Assembly: GCF_002934545.1 (NCBI RefSeq)
Contig: NZ_PTJA01000004.1
Coordinates: 248,001-312,000, forward strand
DNA length: 64,000 nt
From: Lacrimispora xylanisolvens
GTDB taxonomy: Bacteria; Bacillota; Clostridia; Lachnospirales; Lachnospiraceae
Reading direction: 5' to 3'
Position 1 is the stretch's first letter; every line of letters starts with the position of its first letter. Below, piece by piece: positions 52,605-61,295 of this stretch. A program made the position numbers and the translations under genes. The notes under the pieces are model-generated. The model was given only the letters and a program-made list of their open reading frames with translations, was not told the origin of the DNA and did no database searches.

Positions 52605-53414
52605 TCAGTATTTCAGCTGCACATTCTTCACATCTGTAATAAACATATGACCGGGAGCATGGGTAATTACAAAGGGAGGACGGCTGTTCATCACCACTGC
52701 CTGTGGCGTGACTCCGCAGGGCCAGAACACTGGAACTTCCCCTTCTTTTATGGTCACCCGGTCTCCGAAGTCCGGGTTCTCAATATCCCTGATCCCAATT
52801 GCCTCCGGGTATCCGATCTGCACCGGAGCTCCATGTACCCTGGGCATGGCTGCAGTAATCGCTGTTGCAGCCGGTACCAGGCTATGAGGAATGGGTCTCA
52901 TGCTTACTACCATGTTTCCGGAAAATATTCCCGCAGGGATGCAGGGAATGGTTGTCTGGTACATGGGAACATTAACGCCTTCTTCGATCTGCCTTACGGG
53001 AATACCAGCTTCCAAAAGCTCCGCTTCAAATGAAAAACTGCACCCAATTAAAAAACTTACCAGCTTTCCCTTATGTAACTGATAATCCTCAAAAATATCG
53101 GTCACAGCCGTGTACTCCCCGGTACAGATGCCGTCTTCATAAACCCGGTATTTGGGAAGATCCGTGGTAATGTCACTGCCTGGTGCTGTAAAAGCAAATG
53201 TCCGGCTGCCTGCATCGGAAACTTCAAGAAGAGGGCAGGATTTGGGATTTCTCTGGCAGAATAAGAGGAAATCCCATGCGAGTTCCTGGGGGAGCATCAC
53301 CAAATTCCCCTGGGCATAGCCTGCACACAGTCCGGCAGTGGGAGTATCAATCAGTCCCTTTCTGATCATGGTTCTTACTTCCACAGGTGTTAATCGGCTT
53401 AAATCTGTTCCCAT
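52605..53414 (-). CDS. DUF1445 protein, D-glutamate cyclase N-terminal-type (YcsI family)
   Basis: This 269-residue protein of the D-Glu_cyclase family (DUF1445, YcsI) shows TPTAGLCAGYAQGNLVMLP, LLFCQRNPKSCPLL, FLIGCSFSFE, and GDPV-like VPVFWPCGVTPQA with VITHAPGHMFITD. In mammals this domain is fused to DUF4392 in D-glutamate cyclase (DGLUCY), which cyclises D-glutamate to 5-oxo-D-proline. Here the DUF4392 part is encoded in the same operon at 55138-56238, while pxpA and pxpC flank this gene. The ATG at 53414 has an AAGGAAAATA site. Confidence 0.88.
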   Translation of the reverse strand: MGTDLSRLTPVEVRTMIRKGLIDTPTAGLCAGYAQGNLVMLPQELAWDFLLFCQRNPKSCPLLEVSDAGSRTFAFTAPGSDITTDLPKYRVYEDGICTGEYTAVTDIFEDYQLHKGKLVSFLIGCSFSFEAELLEAGIPVRQIEEGVNVPMYQTTIPCIPAGIFSGNMVVSMRPIPHSLVPAATAITAAMPRVHGAPVQIGYPEAIGIRDIENPDFGDRVTIKEGEVPVFWPCGVTPQAVVMNSRPPFVITHAPGHMFITDVKNVQLKY

Positions 53415-53440
53415 TATTTTCCTTCTTTCCTGTTGATATT

Positions 53441-54469
53441 TTACCATTTTCCCATGGCAGTCTCAATTATTTTTTTCAGCTCCAGAAGCTTTTTATTCTC
53501 TTTTCTGGCAATCTTCACCGCTTCCATGGCAGTTACATACTGAAAAGTCACCCACTCTCCCGGACGCAGCTGAGCCAGTGCAGGAATATCCGTGCTGATG
53601 ACAGTGGCAATCTTTGCATAACCTCCTGTGGTCTGATGATCTGCCAGCATGACAATGGGAAGTCCCGAAGCGGTAATCTGAACCGATCCCTCCAGGACTG
53701 CATCGGAAATAATATCCGCCCCTTTTCTCATCTCTACAGAGGGGCCGCCAAGCCTGCACGCCATGCGGTCACAGTCTGCAGTCAGCTGATAGGGATTTCT
53801 GACAAAGGTATTTCTTCCTTCCTCTGTAAATGTCTCTGTCTGGGGTCCGGGAACAGCACGAAGGAGCACATACCGTTTATCTGCGCTGTAACGGAATGGG
53901 TTGGAGGGATTTATAAACCAGGGTTCATTTTCCTCAGACAGGGATGTGAAATCCATTTTATACACCCCAGCTGCAAACCGCATTTTCTCTTCCCCGCATT
54001 TACCTGATTTGAGGAGATCACCAGCTTTTAACACTCTGCCTTCAAGACCTCCCAAGCAGCTTTTTAAGTCAGTGGATCTGCTTCCAAGTACCGGTAAAAC
54101 CGCCACTCCCCCGTATACAGCCAGATAGGATCTAAGGCCCTTTGATGCCATTCCAAGGCTCAGACTGTCACCTTCCCTCATAACCACAGGACGATACATG
54201 GGAATGGGGACTCCGTTTTTCAGTGGATTCATATCAGCACCAGCCAGGGCGATCACTTCATCGGAAGTAAAAGTAATCTCTCCCCCCTTTAAAGTAAACT
54301 CCAAAACTGCCAGTTCCGGCTCTGATAAATTACCCGCAAATAAATTGGCGGCAGTCATGGAGTATTTATCACAGGCACCGCTTTCCATAAACCCCTGGCT
54401 TAAATATCCCCGCCTCCCTTTATCCTGAATCGATGTAAATGCACCCGGCAGTTTTATTTCCAGCCCCAT
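53441..54469 (-). CDS. pxpC: 5-oxoprolinase subunit C (biotin-dependent carboxyltransferase family)
   Basis: This 342-residue protein starts GLEIKLPGAFTSIQDKGRRGYLSQGF, with LAGADMNPLKNG, RSYLAVYGGVAVLPVLGSRST, and MLADHQTTGGYAKIATV, as in PxpC (YcsJ/KipA). It works with PxpB in the ATP-dependent opening of 5-oxoproline; the family resemblance to carboxyltransferases reflects ancestry, not biotin use here. It begins 4 bases after pxpB. Confidence 0.93.
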   Translation of the reverse strand: MGLEIKLPGAFTSIQDKGRRGYLSQGFMESGACDKYSMTAANLFAGNLSEPELAVLEFTLKGGEITFTSDEVIALAGADMNPLKNGVPIPMYRPVVMREGDSLSLGMASKGLRSYLAVYGGVAVLPVLGSRSTDLKSCLGGLEGRVLKAGDLLKSGKCGEEKMRFAAGVYKMDFTSLSEENEPWFINPSNPFRYSADKRYVLLRAVPGPQTETFTEEGRNTFVRNPYQLTADCDRMACRLGGPSVEMRKGADIISDAVLEGSVQITASGLPIVMLADHQTTGGYAKIATVISTDIPALAQLRPGEWVTFQYVTAMEAVKIARKENKKLLELKKIIETAMGKW

Positions 54470-54473
54470 ACAG

Positions 54474-55160
54474 TCACCCCTTCTCCTGTTCCAGTCTGAT
54501 TTTATGGTATTCCTTTAATGTGATGGGAATGAACCGTATAGTATCCCCAGCTTCATAGAGCGGACGTTCTGCCCGTTTTACATCAAAAAGTTTCAACGGA
54601 GTCCTTCCGATCAGCTGCCATCCACCAGGCGATTCCATGGGGTAAATTCCAGTCTGTTCTCCTCCGATTCCAACAGACCCGGCAGGTATTTTTGTCCTCG
54701 GCGTGGTAAGCCTGGGCGTATGAATTTTTTTATCCAGCCCTCCCAGGTAAGGAAAACCGGGTAGAAAACCAAGCATATAGATCCGGTAATCTCTGCTGCT
54801 GTGAATGCGGATCACCTCCCGCTCCTTCATCCCTGCATGCTCTGCCACAAAGGAAAGATCCGGCCCTGACTCTCCGCCATAGCACACCGGAATCTCTACA
54901 AGTCTGCCACCGGACTTCTTTCCCAAAGTAACCGTTTTTGACAATTTCTCCAGTCTGCTGCTTAGTAAATCATAATCTGTGATAATGGGATCGTAGCATA
55001 CCAGAACAGAACAAAAGGCAGGAACTGTCTCCGTAATACCTTCTATTGAGGCAGCCATTATACTCCGGTTCAGTTCCATAACCTGGCGGTTTACCGTTTC
55101 ATCAATGGTTTCTCCCAGTTCAAGCAGCACTCCCCGGTCACCCACAGCTTTGATTTTCAA
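54474..55160 (-). CDS. pxpB: 5-oxoprolinase subunit B (KipI family)
   Basis: This protein of about 229 residues has the pattern KIKAVGDRGVLLELG at the start, then VLVCYDPIITDYD, IPVCYGGESGPDL, YMLGFLPGFPYLGGLD and GSVGIGGEQTGIYPMESPGGWQLIGRTP, the family core. The start is taken at TTG 55160, inside the end of the DUF4392 gene with a GGAAGGAAG site; an upstream ATG would be deep inside that gene. Confidence 0.9.
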   Translation of the reverse strand: MKIKAVGDRGVLLELGETIDETVNRQVMELNRSIMAASIEGITETVPAFCSVLVCYDPIITDYDLLSSRLEKLSKTVTLGKKSGGRLVEIPVCYGGESGPDLSFVAEHAGMKEREVIRIHSSRDYRIYMLGFLPGFPYLGGLDKKIHTPRLTTPRTKIPAGSVGIGGEQTGIYPMESPGGWQLIGRTPLKLFDVKRAERPLYEAGDTIRFIPITLKEYHKIRLEQEKG

Positions 55161-56238
55161 CTTCCTTCCCCCCTTTTTGGAAAAAGCCCTTCCCGATAAC
55201 CGGTTCAAACCATTGATCTGAATTATGGGAATACCGGACTGCATAAGCCGTGCACTGACGCATCAGACTTACAATTCCCGTATTCATCCGGGTATTAAAC
55301 CCATCAATACCAGGCAGCAGAGATCCGTTCATATCGATCAGCCCGCTTCTTGACGCCACGCGCATCACCTCTGCCTCCATCTCTTCCCTGTGAAGAATCT
55401 CCATATCCCTCTTTAAGTAGGCAAGTGCTGCCATCAGTCCATAGCAGCCCCAGTCGGAACAGGTGGCAGTAATGATATGATCTGCAATGCTGGCTGCCAG
55501 AGTGCCTCCTTTGCAGCCGCAGATACATTCTCCCTGTCCGGTAAAAGGGACATATTGTCTGATATGCATTCCTATGGTTCCCATCCCGATTTCATTTCCC
55601 AGATCGCCTATGGCAATGTTTAAAACGCCTTTCTGTTTTAAAAGTTCCCACAGAATATCACTTTTTGCTTCCAGTTCAGAAACATCCTTACCAACTGCAT
55701 TGTGATAAACCCCCAGATGGTTGGCTCCCGGAGCTTCCACGGAAATTACTGCAGAAGGCAGAGTATCTTTAATCAGCCACTCCGCTTCCATTGATGCTCT
55801 GTTGGTGTTCTTTGTAAATGCATGAACTCCCATGCTGTAGGGAAGCTCCTGTACGGTCTTTAAATCTTCGTAGATATGAAGGCCAACTACGGAGGCACAC
55901 TTTTTTACTGCCTTCACACAATCCTCCGGACAGATAATGACTGGTTTTGCACCGAAAGCCAGCACCAGAGATCTGGCTAAGAGCAAGGAACTTACCATGC
56001 CATCCATCTCCGGTTTCCTGTGGGGCAGAAGAACAAAACCGGTAAGAATAAAGACCAGATCCTGTTCCTTTACCGTGTCGCACAATCGCTCAGCAGCTCT
56101 CATGGCTAAGGGCTCTCCCATTGCCTTTCTGCTTCCTTCATATAGAATCCGGCAGACGCCATAGCCCCTTGGATCCAGATTCATCAGCGCATCTAAATTT
56201 TCTCCTACGTTCCATTTTTCCAGTTCTGCCCGTTCCAT
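55138..56238 (-). CDS. DUF4392 protein, D-glutamate cyclase C-terminal-type
   Basis: This 366-residue protein is of the GLUCM-like C-terminal family (DUF4392). Visible family features include LTGFVLLPHRKPEMDGMVSS, ISVEAPGANHLGVYHNAVG, GDLGNEIGMGTIG and TATCSDWGCYGLMAALAYL. In mammalian D-glutamate cyclase this domain follows DUF1445 in the same chain. Here it is a separate gene, divided from its partner by pxpB and pxpC. The ATG at 56238 has an AAGGGAG site 6 bases upstream; ATGs further up lack a site. Confidence 0.88.
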   Translation of the reverse strand: MERAELEKWNVGENLDALMNLDPRGYGVCRILYEGSRKAMGEPLAMRAAERLCDTVKEQDLVFILTGFVLLPHRKPEMDGMVSSLLLARSLVLAFGAKPVIICPEDCVKAVKKCASVVGLHIYEDLKTVQELPYSMGVHAFTKNTNRASMEAEWLIKDTLPSAVISVEAPGANHLGVYHNAVGKDVSELEAKSDILWELLKQKGVLNIAIGDLGNEIGMGTIGMHIRQYVPFTGQGECICGCKGGTLAASIADHIITATCSDWGCYGLMAALAYLKRDMEILHREEMEAEVMRVASRSGLIDMNGSLLPGIDGFNTRMNTGIVSLMRQCTAYAVRYSHNSDQWFEPVIGKGFFQKGGKEVENQSCG

Positions 56239-56273
56239 TTCATACTCCCTTTTCATACAGCTGTCCTGCATGT

Positions 56274-57140
56274 TCAGACTACATCATCAAACAAGCTACT
56301 CTTTCCTGTATATCTTAAATATTCTTCAATGACTTCCTTCTGAATCCGGCTTAACCTCACCGGATCTTTTCCGCCTACGGGTATTCCATCGATTTCCTTC
56401 GCGTGAAGACAGAAATTAGAAGAGGAAGTTACCAGCACCTCATCCGCTTCCATCAGCTCCGTCAGGGTAAAGGGGCGTTCTATCACCTGGATACCAAGGC
56501 GGTAACAGGCTTCAATCATATGAGTCTTGGATATCCCCCGCAGAATGTACTGATCATTGGGATGGGATAAAAAAATGCCATTTTTCAGTATGGAAACGTT
56601 ACTATGGGCGCACTCCGTTACCATATCCCCCCTGTGAAACACGGTTTCCTGTGCCCCCTTTTGCTCCGCCTTCTGAGATGCCATGACAGAAGGCAGAAGA
56701 TTTAAGGTTTTAATATTGCAGTGAAGGAAACGGGTATCCTCTGCTGTGATCAGGCTGATGGGGACTTCGGGATCTCGCAGCCGGTTGGGGCGGATCATAA
56801 CCCAGAGCTTACCGGTCATCTCACTGTCATATGCGTGGTTTCTGGGAGCCGCTCCTCTAGTGACCTGCCAATAGACAAAATGAGTCTCCCCCTCCACCTT
56901 TTTAAGAAGATCCGTTAAAAGCTCTCCAAGCTCCTTCTTTTCCATGGGAATCCGGATATCCAGAGCATTTGCACTGGAATAGAAACGATCCAGATGATCA
57001 TCCAGCAGATAAATACGGTGATTCCCCCCCACTGATGCATCATAAACCCCGTCACCGAAAAAATGCACTCTGTCATTAAAAGGAATCTTAAGCTCCTCTG
57101 GTGCAGCAATGGTTCCATCATAATAAGCAAGTTCTTTCAT
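56274..57140 (-). CDS. dat: D-amino-acid aminotransferase (D-alanine/D-glutamate type)
   Basis: This class IV PLP enzyme of 288 residues moves the amino group between D-amino acids, classically D-alanine plus 2-oxoglutarate to pyruvate plus D-glutamate. The fold motifs follow Bacillus Dat closely: NDRVHFFGDGVYD, the QVTRGAAPRNHAY substrate loop, catalytic Lys144 in NIKTLNLLPS, and Glu176 in MVTECAHSNV. The Tyr, Arg and His of the carboxylate trap that mark D-specific enzymes are present (Tyr33, Arg100, His102), supporting D-, not L-, amino acid use. It overlaps the kinase-like gene upstream by 4 bases (ATGA). Confidence 0.88.
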   Translation of the reverse strand: MKELAYYDGTIAAPEELKIPFNDRVHFFGDGVYDASVGGNHRIYLLDDHLDRFYSSANALDIRIPMEKKELGELLTDLLKKVEGETHFVYWQVTRGAAPRNHAYDSEMTGKLWVMIRPNRLRDPEVPISLITAEDTRFLHCNIKTLNLLPSVMASQKAEQKGAQETVFHRGDMVTECAHSNVSILKNGIFLSHPNDQYILRGISKTHMIEACYRLGIQVIERPFTLTELMEADEVLVTSSSNFCLHAKEIDGIPVGGKDPVRLSRIQKEVIEEYLRYTGKSSLFDDVV

Positions 57141-57799
57141 AACCTCTCCTTTTTTTCCGGGCAAATGCCAAATTTCATCCTGATATACTCTTTAATCAGT
57201 TCCGCGCAGTTATCAAGTCCCAGGCTTTCCGTATCCAGACACAGGTCATAATTTCGGGGGTTTTTCCACTGTCTTCCGGTATGATACAGGTAATAGGCAT
57301 TGCGGTACCGGTCCAGCTGGTCGATGTAGCGCTGTGCTTCCCCTTCCTCGATTCCCTGCCGTTCCATCTCCCGTTTTATCCGAAACTCATAGGGTGCATC
57401 TAAATAGACTGACACCACATTGGGTTCCCCCTTTAATACAAAATCAGCAGCTCTTCCCACACACACATAGGATTCCTGGGTCAGCAGCTCTTTTAGCACC
57501 TTTGCCTGATAATTAAATAAATTCTGGTCTGATAAGAAATTTCCGCTTTCCGGCGGGATGATCTCTCCATTATAAACCCTTTTAAATGCCCCGTACAACA
57601 ACGTCTTTTTTGTATTTTCATCCGCCTGTGCAAATATGGTTTCATTAATTCCGCTGTCCTCTGCTGCCAGCCGTAAAAGCTTCCTGTCATAATAATCAAT
57701 TCCGTAATCAGCAGCCAGTTTTTTTCCTATATAGCTGCCGCCTCCGCTTCCGCAGGTGCGGGTTATGGCGATTGCAAAAAAATGATTCTGTTTGTTCAT
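57137..57799 (-). CDS. Cytidylate-kinase-like protein
   Basis: This 220-residue member of the cytidylate_kin2 family starts FAIAITRTCGSGGGSYIGKKLA, a P-loop variant. It continues with YYDRKLLRLAAEDSGI, YVCVGRAADFVLKG and SVYLDAPYEFRIKREMER. These proteins are common in Clostridia beside amino acid or transporter genes and their substrate is unknown. Overlap with dat and an 11-base gap from livF place it firmly in the operon. Confidence 0.85.
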   Translation of the reverse strand: MNKQNHFFAIAITRTCGSGGGSYIGKKLAADYGIDYYDRKLLRLAAEDSGINETIFAQADENTKKTLLYGAFKRVYNGEIIPPESGNFLSDQNLFNYQAKVLKELLTQESYVCVGRAADFVLKGEPNVVSVYLDAPYEFRIKREMERQGIEEGEAQRYIDQLDRYRNAYYLYHTGRQWKNPRNYDLCLDTESLGLDNCAELIKEYIRMKFGICPEKKERL

Positions 57800-57810
57800 A
57801 TTTCTTCCTC

Positions 57811-58509
57811 CTACTGTCCCAGATATGCCTTTCTTACACGGTCATCCCTTAATAATTCTCCGGCATCTCCGGATATGGTGATCTTCCCCGTTTCCATTAC
57901 ATAGGCACGGCTTGAAATGGACAAAGCCATTTTTGCATTCTGCTCCACTAAAAGGACGGTAATTCCTTTCCTGTTCACTTCTTTTATAATTGAAAATATC
58001 TCCTTTACCAATAGAGGGGACAGCCCCATGGAGGGTTCATCCATCAGGATCATGCTGGGTTTTGCCATAAGAGCCCTTCCCACTGCAAGCATTTGCTGCT
58101 CTCCTCCTGATAAAGTGCCTGCAAGCTGTCTGCGCCGTTCCTTTAACCGCGAAAAGCGTTCAAATACCTCTTCCATATTTTCTTCTAAATCCTTTTTATC
58201 GGTAAATGCCCCCATCTCCAAATTTTCTTCCACGGTCATCTGAGGGAAGATGTGCCTGCCTTCCGGTACATGAGCCAGCTTCAGGGTAATAATTTTGCTG
58301 GGCTCCATCTTTCTTAAATCAGTTCCGTTAAAAAGGATCTCACCATCATCCGCCTTTTTTAATCCGGATATGGTTCTTAAAATAGTGGTTTTCCCCGCCC
58401 CGTTTGCCCCGATTAAGGACACCACCTCACCGTCATGAACTTCCAGGGAAACTCCGTGTATAGCTTTGATGGCTCCGTAAGAAACTGCCAGATTATTCAC
58501 TTTTAGCAT
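57811..58509 (-). CDS. livF: Branched-chain-type amino acid ABC transporter ATPase LivF
   Basis: This 232-residue ATPase has Walker A GANGAGKTT, signature LSGGEQQMLAVGRALM and Walker B SMILMDEPSMGLSPLLV, as in LivF. It starts MLKVNNLAVSYGAIKAIHGVSLEV; the ATG at 58509 has a GGAGG site and an upstream frame in livG is not used. It overlaps livG by 17 bases. Confidence 0.93.
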   Translation of the reverse strand: MLKVNNLAVSYGAIKAIHGVSLEVHDGEVVSLIGANGAGKTTILRTISGLKKADDGEILFNGTDLRKMEPSKIITLKLAHVPEGRHIFPQMTVEENLEMGAFTDKKDLEENMEEVFERFSRLKERRRQLAGTLSGGEQQMLAVGRALMAKPSMILMDEPSMGLSPLLVKEIFSIIKEVNRKGITVLLVEQNAKMALSISSRAYVMETGKITISGDAGELLRDDRVRKAYLGQ

Positions 58510-59308
58510 CCGCTTCCACCTCCTCATCTTCTTTTCCCAGGTATGCCTCAATGACCCTGGTGTCGTTAGCAATTTCTTCCGGTGTTCCTATGGCGATTGT
58601 GGTTCCGAAATCCAGCACCAGAATCCGTTCGCAGATTTTCATGACAAGGCTCATATCATGCTCGATTAGAAGAACCGATATTTTAAATTCATTACGTATG
58701 AAGTGTATGATTTCTAAAAGCTCTTCTGTTTCCGTTGGGTTCATTCCTGCTGCCGGTTCATCTAAAAGAAGCAGCTTCATATCTGTAGCCAGAGCCCTTG
58801 CAATTTCCAGACGGCGCTGCTGACCATAGGGAAGATTCCCCGCCTCATAATCCTCCATTCCGCTTAAATGAACAATTTTAAGAAGCTCTTTCGCTCTTTC
58901 TGTTAATGCCTTTTCTTCCTTCCAGTAGACCGGGGTTCGGAAAACTGCGTGGAACAGCCCGTAGGACAGTTTGCTTTCCATGGCTGATTTCACGTTGTCA
59001 ATAACGGACATTTTCTTAAACAGACGGATATTCTGAAAGGTTCTTGCAATTCCGGCATCTACAATCTGATGGGTTTTCTTCCCGTTCATCCGCTGTCCAT
59101 TTAAGTAAAAAGAGCCTTCTGTAGGTTTATAGACACCGGTAATCAAATTAAATACCGTGGTTTTTCCTGCACCGTTTGGTCCAATCAGCCCCACAAGCTC
59201 AGATTCTCCGATCTCCATATTAAAGCTGTCAACCGCTTTTAAGCCTCCAAACTGAATTCCTAAATTCTGAACCTTTAATACCGGCTCTTTCTTTCCAGCT
59301 GCTTCCAT
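58493..59308 (-). CDS. livG: Branched-chain-type amino acid ABC transporter ATPase LivG
   Basis: This 271-residue ATPase has Walker A GPNGAGKTT, YGQQRRLEIARALA for the signature and LLLLDEPAAGMNPTE for Walker B. The insert after Walker A and the C-terminal YLGKEDEEV end are typical of LivG. It overlaps livM by 34 bases. Confidence 0.93.
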   Translation of the reverse strand: MEAAGKKEPVLKVQNLGIQFGGLKAVDSFNMEIGESELVGLIGPNGAGKTTVFNLITGVYKPTEGSFYLNGQRMNGKKTHQIVDAGIARTFQNIRLFKKMSVIDNVKSAMESKLSYGLFHAVFRTPVYWKEEKALTERAKELLKIVHLSGMEDYEAGNLPYGQQRRLEIARALATDMKLLLLDEPAAGMNPTETEELLEIIHFIRNEFKISVLLIEHDMSLVMKICERILVLDFGTTIAIGTPEEIANDTRVIEAYLGKEDEEVEADAKSE

Positions 59309-60309
59309 GGCTGCACCCCTCCTTCTGCTTTCTCATGCCCCTTTTTTTCCGCCCTGTGTAATATTCTGACAAGGGAGAATTCCCAATTGCCGAAAATTCC
59401 GCCGGGTTTAAAGATCATAACAATAATAAGAACCACAGAATAAGCCAGCATACGGTACTGGGAGAACTGACGCATCATCTCAGGAAGGGAAGAAAGAAAA
59501 GCAGCCCCGATAATGGATCCGGTTAAGGACCCGATTCCTCCGATGATTACTTCTGAAAGAAGCTCTGCAGAGTACATGAAATTAAAATTGGTGGGGATCA
59601 TGGCTGTCATGTAATGGGCATAAATTCCACCGCCCACACCTGCAAAAAAAGCGGCTACGGTAAAGGTCAGCACTTTATAATAGGTTACATTAATTCCAGA
59701 GGCTGAAGCCGCAATATAATCCTCCCGTATTGCCTTTACCGTTCTTCCAAAGCGGCTGCGGATATATAAATACATCACAGCCACGCAGGCTGCCATAATC
59801 CAGTAGCACCAGTAAAAGTCTGACAGCTTTAAAATGCCGCTCATGGTCTTTCCGCCTCCGGTTATGGAGAAATTACAAAAGCAGACACGGATAATTTCTG
59901 CAAATGCCACCGTTACAATGGCCAGATAATCCCCCCTCAGACGAAGAGCCGGAATTCCTACCAATACGCCTGTAATCCCGGCAGCGATCCCGCCTGCCAG
60001 GAGGGCAATGAGAAAGAGTGCCAGATCAGGCAGACCCTTTCCAGTGAGAGCACCGGACACAATGGCAGATGCATAGGCACCAACCGAAACAAATCCTGCA
60101 TGGCCAAGAGAAAATTCTCCCATACAGCCGACCACCAGATTTAAGGAAGCTACCATTATGATTGTATAACAGGCTGTGGTACATATTCCTTTGATATACT
60201 GGGTGGCTGCTCCAAATATCCTTGACTCAAAAAGCAGAACAAAGAGAAGAAACACTGCTAAAACACCCAGGAAATTAATCACATATGAAATCTTAACCCG
60301 TCTTTCCAT
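59275..60309 (-). CDS. livM: Branched-chain-type amino acid ABC transporter permease LivM
   Basis: This 344-residue membrane protein has about ten hydrophobic segments and the LivM motifs GEFSLGHAGFVSVGAY and RLRGDYLAIVTVAFAEIIR. The ATG at 60309 has a GGGGGTGG site; the upstream frame inside livH has no site. Confidence 0.93.
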   Translation of the reverse strand: MERRVKISYVINFLGVLAVFLLFVLLFESRIFGAATQYIKGICTTACYTIIMVASLNLVVGCMGEFSLGHAGFVSVGAYASAIVSGALTGKGLPDLALFLIALLAGGIAAGITGVLVGIPALRLRGDYLAIVTVAFAEIIRVCFCNFSITGGGKTMSGILKLSDFYWCYWIMAACVAVMYLYIRSRFGRTVKAIREDYIAASASGINVTYYKVLTFTVAAFFAGVGGGIYAHYMTAMIPTNFNFMYSAELLSEVIIGGIGSLTGSIIGAAFLSSLPEMMRQFSQYRMLAYSVVLIIVMIFKPGGIFGNWEFSLVRILHRAEKKGHEKAEGGVQPWKQLERKSRY

Positions 60310-60319
60310 GGTCCACCCC

Positions 60320-61210
60320 CTAAACTTTCTCGCCCGCATTCTTCCCCAGAATGCCAGACGGTTTAACCAGCAGTATAATGATGAGGATGGCGTAGGTAAT
60401 GGCTTCATACCATCCTGGAGCAAACAGCTTTACAAATATTTCGATGAGACCGACTAAAATTCCTCCCAGCATGGCGCCGGGGATGACTCCGATTCCCCCC
60501 AGTACAGCGGCAATAAAGGCTTTCAGTCCCATCATGGACCCCATGTCATTGGTCACACGGGGATATTTGGCACAGTACATCAGAGCTGCAACTGCTGCCA
60601 GTCCGGATCCAATGGCAAAGGTAACGGTAATGACTTTATTGACATTAATTCCTGCAAGAATGGAGGCATCCCGGTCCTGGGGAACTGCCCGCATTGCTTT
60701 TCCCATTCTGGTTTTTTTGATAAAAAGCTGCAGCCCTGCCATCATAAATATACCAATACCAATGGTCAGCACAACGTTTAACGGGAGACTTGTTCCAAAC
60801 ACACTGACAGAAGGAAGGTCAAAAATTTTCTGTACATTTCGGGGCTTTGCTCCAAAAAGAACCATGGCAAGATTCTCCAGAAACAGGCTCATGGCAAGTG
60901 CCGTAATAAGCGCGGACATGGCGCCTGCTTTCCGTACCGGTTTATATGCCACGACCTCCACAACCACACCGGTTCCGGCACAGATTACAATAGCCAGAAA
61001 TACGGACAGCCATGGGGGCATTCCGGCATTGATCATAAGGGGAATGGTATAAAACAGGGTATAGGAACCGATCATGATAAAATCGCCGTGGGCAAAATTA
61101 ATCATACGGATAATTCCGTATACCATGGTGTAGCCCAGCGCAATCAGGGCGTAAATCGCGCCCTGGTTCAGTCCGTTTATCAGGCTTTGAATAAATAATG
61201 AAAATGTCAT
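60320..61210 (-). CDS. livH: Branched-chain-type amino acid ABC transporter permease LivH
   Basis: This 296-residue membrane protein starts TFSLFIQSLINGLNQGAIYALIALGYTMVYGIIRMINFAHGD, the classic LivH opening. It has GKAMRAVPQDRDASILAGIN in the cytoplasmic coupling loop and about eight to nine hydrophobic segments. Confidence 0.93.
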   Translation of the reverse strand: MTFSLFIQSLINGLNQGAIYALIALGYTMVYGIIRMINFAHGDFIMIGSYTLFYTIPLMINAGMPPWLSVFLAIVICAGTGVVVEVVAYKPVRKAGAMSALITALAMSLFLENLAMVLFGAKPRNVQKIFDLPSVSVFGTSLPLNVVLTIGIGIFMMAGLQLFIKKTRMGKAMRAVPQDRDASILAGINVNKVITVTFAIGSGLAAVAALMYCAKYPRVTNDMGSMMGLKAFIAAVLGGIGVIPGAMLGGILVGLIEIFVKLFAPGWYEAITYAILIIILLVKPSGILGKNAGEKV

Positions 61211-61230
61211 AGGCCGTTTCCTTTCTCCAA

Positions 61231-61276
61231 ATGGAAAATGTGCACCAAAGACATTTTCATGCTTTCATGCACATCT
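61231..61276 (-). promoter_or_regulatory. Competing hairpins in the livK-livH gap
   Basis: In the 85-base gap two pairings compete: GAAAATG with CATTTTC (about 61234-61259) and ATGTGCA with TGCACAT (about 61239-61274). Such structures often protect the 3' end of the binding-protein mRNA. Effect unproven. Confidence 0.4.
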
Positions 61277-61295
61277 CCTCATTGTCTTTTTAATC

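Noticed and set aside
52566-53033. Plus-strand open frame of 155 codons opposite the DUF1445 gene
   Set aside because: Shadow of a well-supported gene; Cys/His-rich content without motif order.
53387-54007. Plus-strand open frame of 206 codons opposite pxpC
   Set aside because: No ribosome site and no protein-like pattern; pxpC is strongly supported on the other strand.
60399-61052. Long plus-strand open frame of 217 codons opposite livH
   Set aside because: It mirrors the hydrophobic codons of livH, lacks a ribosome site and shows no family motif.
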